In this document: piece by piece, positions 42,035 to 47,913 of the stretch
How positions within the stretch are numbered: position 1 is the first letter of the stretch
How the letters are laid out: each line of letters opens with the position of its first letter
DNA from: Desulfofundulus australicus DSM 11792
Lineage (GTDB): Bacteria > Bacillota > Desulfotomaculia > Desulfotomaculales > Desulfovirgulaceae
DNA length: 47,913 nt
Direction of reading: 5' to 3'
Assembly: GCF_900129285.1 (NCBI RefSeq)
Contig: NZ_FQUW01000021.1
Span: forward strand, 1-47,913
Program-made: the position numbers and the translations under genes
Notes under the pieces: generated by a model
The model's database searches: none
Seen by the model: only the letters and a program-made list of their open reading frames with translations
What the model was told of the DNA's origin: nothing

Positions 42035-43255
42035 TTAATCAGTTTCCTGCTCCATAACAGCTTCCTCAACCTTACAGCTCAGCCGGCCGCGGTGCAGCTC
42101 CACCTTTACCCTGTCCCCGGGTTTAACCTCCCCGGCCTGCCGCACCACCATACCCGTGTCCAACCGGGTACAGATGCTGTACCCCCGGGCAAGGGTGGCC
42201 AGCGGGCTCAGGGCCTGCAGGCGGCCCGACAGCAGGGCCAGGCGGCTTTGCTGGTGCTGGCGGTACTGCTCCATGGCCCGGGTCAAGCGGCGGTACAAAT
42301 CATCCACCACCTGCCCCCGGGAGCCGCAGAGAATATCCACCGGGAAACGGAACACCCTGCTCCGGCAGCAGCTATCCAGCCTCGCCCGGTAGAATTGCAA
42401 TTTTTCCCGCACGGCCCGCAGCAGGCGCCCTTCCAGAACCCCGAGATAGCGGGCCATTTCCTCCCGGACCGGAACCACCATTTCCGCCGCTGCCGAGGGA
42501 GTGGGAGCCCGTACATCTGCCACCCAGTCGGCAATGGTAAAATCGGTTTCATGACCGACTGCGGAAACCACCGGTATGGTAGAAGCAAAAATGCTCCGGG
42601 CCACCACTTCGGTGTTGAAAGCCCATAACTCTTCCAGGGATCCGCCCCCGCGGCCCACAATAATTACATCGCAGGCATCCATACGGTTCAGCCAGTACAG
42701 GGCCCGGGCTATCTCCCGGGGAGCGCTTTCCCCCTGTACCTGCACGGGGACAAACACGATCTGCAACCCCGGCCAGCGTCGCCGGATAATTCTGACCATA
42801 TCCCGCAGTACCGCCCCCGTGGGAGAGGTGATAATACCAATGCGGCGCGGTAACAGGGGCAGCTTTTTTTTATGCTCCCGGGCAAAAAGGCCTTCCTTTT
42901 CCAGCCTGTGCTTTAACTGTTCAAAGGCCAGGTAAAGGGCACCCGTGCCTTCCGGTTCTATTTCTTCCACATACAACTGGTAGGTACCGTCCCGGGGATA
43001 TACGGAAACATAACCCCGCACCCGTACGGACATCCCGTCTTCCGGGGTAAAAAGGAGGCGACGCCCCCGGGAACGGAACATCACCGCTTTAATGGTGCTG
43101 AATTCATCCTTCAGGGTAAAGTACAGGTGTCCGCTGGCCGCCTGTTTAAAGTTGGAAATCTCCCCTTTTACCCACAGGTTCAGCAAGAGCGGATCGTTAT
43201 CAAGGAGGTTTTTGATATGACCATTTAGTTCGCTTACAGTGAATACCCTGAGCAT
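42035..43255 (-). CDS. xseA: Exonuclease VII large subunit
   Basis: 406-residue nuclease subunit. An OB-fold N-terminal domain (FTVSELNGHIKNLLDNDPLL and WVKGEISNFKQAASGH) binds single-stranded DNA. The catalytic domain has the motif GRGGGSLEELWAFN and the AVGHETDFTIADWVADVRAPTPSAAAE region split around residues 225-260. It forms exonuclease VII with XseB. The ATG at 43255 lacks a strong ribosome site. It follows nfnB by about 90 bases. Confidence 0.95.
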   Translation of the reverse strand: MLRVFTVSELNGHIKNLLDNDPLLLNLWVKGEISNFKQAASGHLYFTLKDEFSTIKAVMFRSRGRRLLFTPEDGMSVRVRGYVSVYPRDGTYQLYVEEIEPEGTGALYLAFEQLKHRLEKEGLFAREHKKKLPLLPRRIGIITSPTGAVLRDMVRIIRRRWPGLQIVFVPVQVQGESAPREIARALYWLNRMDACDVIIVGRGGGSLEELWAFNTEVVARSIFASTIPVVSAVGHETDFTIADWVADVRAPTPSAAAEMVVPVREEMARYLGVLEGRLLRAVREKLQFYRARLDSCCRSRVFRFPVDILCGSRGQVVDDLYRRLTRAMEQYRQHQQSRLALLSGRLQALSPLATLARGYSICTRLDTGMVVRQAGEVKPGDRVKVELHRGRLSCKVEEAVMEQETD

Positions 43256-43346
43256 TCAGCCTGTGCTTCCTCATTAATTTTTTGCAGCGGCGGCCACCCC
43301 ACAGTCAGCAACGGCTGCCGGATAGCCCGCCGCTATCGTCAAATAT

Positions 43347-44756
43347 TCAGGCTTTCTTCTTCATCAGGTAATCATGGATGGAACGGGCTGCAACTCGTCC
43401 CGCTCCCATGGCCAGGATGACGGTGGCAGCACCGGTTACCACATCGCCGCCGGCAAACACGCCGGGCTTGGAAGTGGCCCCGGTTTGCGGGTCGGCCACA
43501 ATGTTGCCTTTTTTACCCAGCTCCAGGCCCCGGGTGGTCCTGGGTACCAGCGGGTTGGGCGCCTGGCCGATGGCCACCACCACCGTGTCCACTTCCATAA
43601 CAAACTCGGAACCGGGAATGGGCACAGGCCGCCGCCGGCCGGACTCGTCGGGTTCACCCAACTCGTAGCGCAGGCACTCCATGCCCTTCACCCACCCGTT
43701 CTCGTCGGCCAGGATGCGTACGGGGTTTGTTAAAAAGGCAAACTTGATTCCTTCTTCCTTGGCATGCTCCACTTCCTCGTGACGGGCGGGAAGCTCCTTT
43801 TCCGAGCGCCGGTAAACAATCCAGGATTCCTCCGCTCCCAGCCTCAGGGCGGTCCGCGCCGCATCCATGGCCACATTGCCGCCGCCAATTACGGCTACTT
43901 TTCTGCCCACTTTAATGGGTGTATCCCACTCGGGGAAGAGATAGGCCTTCATTAAATTTGTTCTGGTGAGAAATTCATTGGCGGAATAAACACCGCAGGA
44001 GTTTTCCCCGGGAATGTTCATGAAATACGGCAGCCCGGCACCGGTACCGATGAATACGGCATCAAAACCCTCTTCCTCCATCAAATCGTCCACGGTGGCA
44101 AACTTGCCCACCACCGCATTGGTTACAATTTCTACCCCCAGTTTTTTCAGGTTTTCTATTTCCGCCTGCACCACCCGCTTGGGCAGACGGAACTCGGGAA
44201 TGCCGTACATGAGCACCCCACCGGCAACGTGGAGGGCTTCGAAAATGGTTACCCTGTGACCGAGCTTGGCCAGGTCGGCGGCACAGGTAAGGCCGGCCGG
44301 GCCGGAACCAACCACCGCCACCTTAAAACCAGTGGGCAGGGCCACTTCCTGGGGCTGTACACCCCGGGCCAGCTCCCAGTCGGCACAGAAACGTTCCAGC
44401 CGCCCGATACCAACGGGCTCGTGCTTCTTGCCCAGGGTGCAGTATTTTTCGCACTGGTTTTCCTGCGGGCAAACCCGGCCGCAAACGGCGGGAAGAGCAT
44501 TTTTTTCCTTAATCTTTTTAATGGCGCCCGCAAAATCCCGCTGGGCCACCAGCCTGATAAAAGCAGGAATATCCACTTCCACGGGGCAGCCCTGCCGGCA
44601 GGGCTCCTTTTTACATTGCAGGCAGCGTTTGGCCTCCGCCACCGCTGTTTCCTCGTCATAACCCAGGGCCACTTCATTGAAATTCCGGATTCGCTCACGG
44701 GGGTCCTGGGAAGGCATGGGGTGCTTTTTGGGGATTATTTCCTTCTTCTCGGCCAT
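43347..44756 (-). CDS. nfnB: NfnB: electron-bifurcating NADH-dependent ferredoxin:NADP oxidoreductase, large subunit (GltD-like)
   Basis: 469-residue flavoprotein of the glutamate-synthase small-chain type. It has two [4Fe-4S] clusters from N-terminal cysteine sets (CLQCKKEPCRQGCPVEV and CGRVCPQENQCEKYC), FAD-binding VVGSGPAGLTCAADLAKLG near residue 155, and a second dinucleotide site VIGGGNVAMDAARTALRLG. Paired with NfnA it bifurcates electrons among NADPH, NAD and ferredoxin. ATG 44756 shares one base with the nfnA stop, after GGAGGTGG. It was named over glutamate synthase because of its direct coupling to NfnA and the absence of a GltB gene. Confidence 0.9.
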   Translation of the reverse strand: MAEKKEIIPKKHPMPSQDPRERIRNFNEVALGYDEETAVAEAKRCLQCKKEPCRQGCPVEVDIPAFIRLVAQRDFAGAIKKIKEKNALPAVCGRVCPQENQCEKYCTLGKKHEPVGIGRLERFCADWELARGVQPQEVALPTGFKVAVVGSGPAGLTCAADLAKLGHRVTIFEALHVAGGVLMYGIPEFRLPKRVVQAEIENLKKLGVEIVTNAVVGKFATVDDLMEEEGFDAVFIGTGAGLPYFMNIPGENSCGVYSANEFLTRTNLMKAYLFPEWDTPIKVGRKVAVIGGGNVAMDAARTALRLGAEESWIVYRRSEKELPARHEEVEHAKEEGIKFAFLTNPVRILADENGWVKGMECLRYELGEPDESGRRRPVPIPGSEFVMEVDTVVVAIGQAPNPLVPRTTRGLELGKKGNIVADPQTGATSKPGVFAGGDVVTGAATVILAMGAGRVAARSIHDYLMKKKA

Positions 44757-45607
44757 TATTTGCCACCTCCACATCCGCACTGGCATGTATGGCGCTCAAG
44801 TGCCCGCTGTTCTTCTGCCCGGAAGGTGGCCGAACGACGAGCCAGTTCAGCAAAGTCCACCTGATGGCCATCGAATTCCGGGCCATCCACACAAACAAAC
44901 CTGGTCTGGCCACCCACGGTTACCCGGCAACAACCACACATCCCCGTACCATCCACCATCAGCGCATTCAGGCTGACAATGGTTTTAATCCCGTAGTCCC
45001 TGGTGACATCGCAGCAGGCCCGCATCATGGGCTGGGGACCGATGGCCAGTACCAGGCTGATGTTATCCCTACCCCGATCCTCAATTACCTCTTTCAAAAC
45101 ATCGGTAACAAAGCCCTTGCGCACGTAGGAACCGTCATCGGTGGTCACAAAAAGCTCGCTGGAAACTTCCCGCATACGGTCCTCCCAGAAAAGGAGATCC
45201 TTGCTCCGCGCACCGATGATGCTGATCACATGGTTACCCGCTTCTTTCAATGCCCGGGCAATGGGAAATACCGGGGCTATCCCCACACCGCCGCCAACAC
45301 ATATGACCGTGCCGAAATTCTCAATGTGGGAAGGGGTTCCCAGCGGCCCTACGAAATCCCTGATATAATCTCCCGCTTCCAGTGTTCCCAATTGCCTGGT
45401 GGTTTTGCCAACTTCCTGGAATACAATGGTAATGGTGCCCTTTTCCCGATCAAAGTCCGCAATGGTCAGGGGAATACGTTCACCCTCTTCATGAATGCGT
45501 AAAATAACAAACTGACCCGGCTGACATCTCCTGGCCACTCTGGGTGCCTCAATAACCATCTGCTTGACCACAGGAGAAAAGACCTGTTTATCCAAAATCT
45601 TGAACAT
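44756..45607 (-). CDS. nfnA: NfnA: ferredoxin:NADP oxidoreductase, small subunit (FAD/NAD-binding)
   Basis: 283-residue subunit of the ferredoxin-NADP reductase type. The FAD-binding RIHEEGERIPLTIADFD and NAD-binding VICVGGGVGIAPVFPIARAL are present. The C-terminal [2Fe-2S] cluster set is in DGTGMCGCCRVTVGG followed by VCVDGPEFDGHQVDF. A cysteine-rich tail (CQCGCGGGK) ends the protein. It is an operon with nfnB. The 140 bases upstream hold an AT-rich promoter-like region and the nusB terminator. Confidence 0.92.
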   Translation of the reverse strand: MFKILDKQVFSPVVKQMVIEAPRVARRCQPGQFVILRIHEEGERIPLTIADFDREKGTITIVFQEVGKTTRQLGTLEAGDYIRDFVGPLGTPSHIENFGTVICVGGGVGIAPVFPIARALKEAGNHVISIIGARSKDLLFWEDRMREVSSELFVTTDDGSYVRKGFVTDVLKEVIEDRGRDNISLVLAIGPQPMMRACCDVTRDYGIKTIVSLNALMVDGTGMCGCCRVTVGGQTRFVCVDGPEFDGHQVDFAELARRSATFRAEEQRALERHTCQCGCGGGK

Positions 45608-45732
45608 TAATAAGCCTCCCCCTCCCTCTGCTATTCATATATTTTATAAAAACGCTATAAAACAATTATCTAATAATTCTCGCTGGGGCGTTAAATTCCT
45701 GCTGCCTGCTGTTATTTATGAACAAATCTTAA

Positions 45733-45760
45733 AATAATTAAAAGGGGATTTAACCCCCTT
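45733..45760 (-). terminator. nusB terminator
   Basis: AAGGGG (45742-45747) and CCCCTT (45755-45760) form a 6-bp stem that overlaps the nusB stop codon. The minus strand then reads TTTTAATTATTTT. It separates nusB from nfnA. Confidence 0.6.
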
Positions 45761-46220
45761 CTTGCACCGGATAAAAAGCCGCCGGATCCTTTACCACGCG
45801 GCCCAGGATGCCGTTAACAAAACGACTGGAATCAGCACCCCCAAATGTTTTGGCCAGTTCCACCGCCTCATTTACCGCCACACTACCGGGTATGTCCTCG
45901 CGGAAAAATATTTCATAAAGCGCCAGGCGCATAATATTCCGGTCCACCGCCGCCATACGGTACAGGGGCCAGTCCTGACTCAAACGGGAAATAATCAGGT
46001 CGAACTCTTTCAGGTGGGCCAGGGTGCCGGTAACCAGTTCACGAGCAAAAAGCATATCCCTTGAGCTCAAGGAAGCCGGTTTGTTATTTTCCTCCGTATC
46101 GTCAGTAACCGGGAATGCCATCTTTTGTAAGTAATCAAGGGCTTCTTCAGGGTCCATCCGGGCCACGTCCACCTGGTAGAGAACCTGCAGTGCTGCTTCC
46201 CTGGCCTGCCTCCTGCCCAT
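45750..46220 (-). CDS. nusB: Transcription antitermination factor NusB
   Basis: 156-residue helical protein that binds boxA RNA with S10 in rRNA antitermination. The arginine-rich start GRRQAREAALQVLYQVDV and the FREDIPGSVAVNEAVELAKTFGG segment are diagnostic. The ATG at 46220 has AGGAGGTAG upstream. It follows the DUF2273 gene by 24 bases; the asp23-amaP-DUF2273-nusB order is common in Firmicutes. Confidence 0.95.
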   Translation of the reverse strand: MGRRQAREAALQVLYQVDVARMDPEEALDYLQKMAFPVTDDTEENNKPASLSSRDMLFARELVTGTLAHLKEFDLIISRLSQDWPLYRMAAVDRNIMRLALYEIFFREDIPGSVAVNEAVELAKTFGGADSSRFVNGILGRVVKDPAAFYPVQEGG

Positions 46221-46244
46221 AAACTACCTCCTGTTATTTGAAGT

Positions 46245-46463
46245 TTATCTCTCCTGGAACAACCGGGAAAATATCTCTTTAAAGTTTACCCTTTCATCCA
46301 GATGTTTACCGATATAGTACCCGGCAACCACACAGGCGCTTACAAATACAGCCTTTAACAGGCCATAGGTAATGGCAAACCAGCCAAAGGCAAGGCCCAG
46401 GATGATACCCGTAATCTTACCTTTATGTTTCCTCCACAGTTCCACAAGGGCATATGCATCCAT
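46245..46463 (-). CDS. DUF2273 small membrane protein
   Basis: About 72 residues with two transmembrane helices: LVELWRKHKGKITGIILGLAF is the family opening, and the second helix ends VVAGYYIGKHLDERVNF. DUF2273 proteins are found with AmaP and Asp23. The start may be ATG 46463 after GGGGTG, or the ATG at 46478 that overlaps the amaP stop region. Function is unknown. Confidence 0.85.
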   Translation of the reverse strand: MDAYALVELWRKHKGKITGIILGLAFGWFAITYGLLKAVFVSACVVAGYYIGKHLDERVNFKEIFSRLFQER

Positions 46464-46478
46464 CTGGTAACACCCCAT

Positions 46479-47012
46479 TTATTCCACCCGGGGTTTACGG
46501 GCGGATATACTTTTAACCGTAAAGGCAACATCCTGCACCGTCACCCCGGTAACCTCCAGCACCCGTTTCTTTACCTCTTCCTGCACCACGGCGGCAGTGG
46601 CGGGAATATTTATATCCGGGGTAACCGCCACCCGGATACCGATACGGATGCCCTCTTTACCCGGGTAAACCCTGGCCGTAGCCTCACGTATCCCATTTTG
46701 TGCCAGGGCCACCTTTTCCACCAGGTCCTGGATAGCAGTCAGCGCAATGCGCACCTGTCCCAGGGCTGCCTCATGAACCACCGCCTGGCGGCGGCGCGGG
46801 CGCACCCCCACCCAGAAAAGACGGGCACCGGCTAAAATTGACAGCCCCAGGAAAGTGAAGGCAACTTCCGGCCGCCCGGCGACCGTGCCCAGCCAGCTCA
46901 AGATCCGGTAGGGAGGGATAAAACCGGCTGCGACAGCGGCAGCCCAGGCCAGGGCAACTGTTATAACAAAAGTATAGATAACCAGCAGGCCGCGGTCAAA
47001 GGGCCCCATCAA
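46479..47012 (-). CDS. amaP: Alkaline shock response membrane anchor protein AmaP
   Basis: 177-residue membrane protein with two N-terminal helices (about residues 8-30 and 49-67). A basic linker (RPRRRQAVVHE) and a soluble Asp23/Gls24-like domain (ALGQVRIALTAIQDLVEKVA to VQDVAFTVKSI) follow. AmaP anchors Asp23 at the membrane. The start is TTG 47012 or the next codon ATG 47009; GGAGG stands 8 and 11 bases upstream respectively. Confidence 0.88.
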   Translation of the reverse strand: MMGPFDRGLLVIYTFVITVALAWAAAVAAGFIPPYRILSWLGTVAGRPEVAFTFLGLSILAGARLFWVGVRPRRRQAVVHEAALGQVRIALTAIQDLVEKVALAQNGIREATARVYPGKEGIRIGIRVAVTPDINIPATAAVVQEEVKKRVLEVTGVTVQDVAFTVKSISARKPRVE

Positions 47013-47176
47013 AGGCGCAACCTCCCACGCTTATATTTCCCTCATTTGCCGGAACTAATTGCCCGGCTACCCCGAATTAACGTAACTTCCCGATGCTTAC
47101 CCCTGGATACGCCAGCTGCCTTCCTTTCATAAACATCCCTCCCCCGACCAGCCGGGTGGATGTGAGCCATTGAAAT

Positions 47177-47578
47177 TTAACGTACCCGGTGTTCCTCCTC
47201 TTTACCTTCCTGGCTGAAAGCCACTCCCTGGACGTTGACATTGACTTCCACTACCGTTAAGCCGGTCATGGCCTCTATGGCTCTCTTGACATTCTCCTGA
47301 ATCTGCAGGGCCACATCAGGAATGCGGGTGCCGTAATGGACAATAACGTACAGATCCACCGCCGCTTCCTTTTCGCCCACTTCCACCTTGACGCCTTTGG
47401 ACAGGTTCTTCCGGCCCAGCATCTCGGCTATACCGCCAACCACCCCACCGCTCATTCCTGCCACACCCGGAACCTCAGTGGCGGCCAGGCCGGCAATAAT
47501 CCGTACCACTTCATCGGCAATGCGAATTGAACCCAATCCGGTCTGTTCTTCCCGTACCACAACTTCCTTATTCTCCAC
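47177..47578 (-). CDS. Asp23/Gls24 family envelope stress response protein
   Basis: 133-residue alkaline-shock-protein-23 family member. It has GSIRIADEVVRIIAGLAATEVPGVAGMSGG as two consecutive family blocks, then DLYVIVHYGTRIPDVALQIQENVKRAIEAMTGLTV-type sequence typical of the domain. The frame extends to 47620, but GTG 47578 after GGAGGGGG is the proper start. It is first in a transcript with amaP, DUF2273 and nusB behind a strong promoter. Confidence 0.9.
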   Translation of the reverse strand: MENKEVVVREEQTGLGSIRIADEVVRIIAGLAATEVPGVAGMSGGVVGGIAEMLGRKNLSKGVKVEVGEKEAAVDLYVIVHYGTRIPDVALQIQENVKRAIEAMTGLTVVEVNVNVQGVAFSQEGKEEEHRVR

Positions 47579-47624
47579 AGCTTTGTACCCCCTCCATTTG
47601 TCACATTTTACCCTGGTCACCCCA

Positions 47625-47652
47625 TTATATCAAAATAAAAAGATAGCGTCAA
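47625..47652 (-). promoter_or_regulatory. Sigma-A promoter of the asp23-amaP-nusB operon
   Basis: On the minus strand TTGACG (47647-47652) and a perfect TATAAT (47625-47630) are separated by 16 bases. It is about 45 bases upstream of the Asp23-family GTG start. Confidence 0.75.
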
Positions 47653-47708
47653 GTCACTGTAGGAAATAAATCGAAAAGGAGTTACGAGTGCCAACCGCCA
47701 CATGGGCT

Positions 47709-47913
47709 TTAGGCTGATTTGATTGCACGTAAAATCTGAGCAAGACTAGTGGTCGGCCCTTTCAACGCTGGAATATTGCCCAACGTCTCAAACGGTGGCC
47801 GCTCCAGCAATTTCCGCTGCTGTTGTAGACTTGTTTGGCATACTTTGAGAACAGTTACCGGTTTCCCGAGTTGTTTAAGGTATTGCTCTTTTATGTTAAT
47901 GCCGTTGGCTTTC
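47709..47913 (-). CDS. C-terminal fragment of an unidentified protein, cut by window edge
   Basis: An open frame of 67 codons enters from the right window edge and stops at TAA (47709-47711). It ends LGNIPALKGPTTSLAQILRA followed by IKSA, preceded by a leucine- and glutamine-rich helix (TSLQQQRKLLERPPFE). No start is in view. The mix of basic helices fits a transposase C-terminus but I cannot name it. It stands just upstream of the asp23 promoter in the same orientation. Confidence 0.55.
   Translation of the reverse strand, partial: KANGINIKEQYLKQLGKPVTVLKVCQTSLQQQRKLLERPPFETLGNIPALKGPTTSLAQILRAIKSA

Noticed and set aside
43256-43346. GC-rich hairpin between nfnB and xseA as a terminator
   Set aside because: On the minus strand the stem is followed by an A run, not T; no terminator is called.
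1-47913. CRISPR arrays, tRNA or rRNA genes
   Set aside because: No regularly spaced direct repeats, cloverleaf-like segments or rRNA sequence were recognised by eye; a tRNA scan was not run.

Overview
The window looks like chromosome from a spore-forming, strictly anaerobic Firmicute of the Desulfotomaculum/Pelotomaculum (Peptococcaceae) type. The evidence is: spo0A, spoIVB, spoIIM and cotJABC; many ferredoxin-linked enzymes (KorDABC, NfnAB, FchA/FolD, ferredoxin-MinD ATPases); a GC-rich sequence with many TTG starts; and an OLE RNA with its OapA partner, known mainly from anaerobic and extremophilic Firmicutes. Almost every gene is on the minus strand. The exceptions are the IS110 element, cotJABC, and one 44-residue ORF at 40158-40292.

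Layout, low to high coordinate. 1-1560: IS110-family element whose transposase is split by a -1 shift on a run of eight A. 1680-4535: three exported cell-wall genes (D,D-carboxypeptidase, class A beta-lactamase fold protein, Amidase_3). 4719-5874: cotJABC (+) behind a sigma-E-like promoter. 5871-10164: an iron-sulfur block of IscU/NifU scaffold, two COG1433 (NifX/ORP-like) proteins, Mrp and two tandem ferredoxin-MinD ATPases. It recalls the Desulfovibrio orange-protein (ORP) cluster. A 210-bp element with perfect 15-bp terminal inverted repeats lies inside it. 10173-14663: DMT transporter, pdp, deoB, xerD. 14740-17271: a short membrane protein, DUF362 ferredoxin, small membrane protein, SpoIIM. 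17288-23844: a hypothetical gene, an unexplained GC-rich intergenic element, DUF3866, M20 peptidase, KorCBAD and a P-loop ATPase. 23924-27577: MraY-like transferase, GT2, SteB-like and SteA. 27595-30034: spo0A and spoIVB, each followed by a terminator.

30074-47652 is the classic Firmicute operon region running from asp23/amaP/nusB down to recN. Transcribed order: asp23, amaP, DUF2273, nusB, nfnA, nfnB, xseA, folD, fchA, a radical SAM gene, xseB, ispA, OLE RNA, oapA, dxs, tlyA, nadK, mnmM-like, argR, recN. It mixes isoprenoid precursor synthesis (ispA, dxs), DNA repair (xseAB, recN), one-carbon/redox metabolism (folD, fchA, nfnAB) and regulation (nusB, argR). The OLE RNA fills the roughly 660 bases between ispA and oapA and has its own sigma-A-like promoter.

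The most distinctive items are the OLE RNA/OapA locus, the ORP-like iron-sulfur block with its 210-bp inverted-repeat element, the SteA/SteB pair next to lipid-linked glycosyl transferases, the homopolymer-split IS110 transposase with a possible bridge RNA, and two short ORFs (51 and 44 residues). All names come from reading translated sequence by eye. No database search was run.
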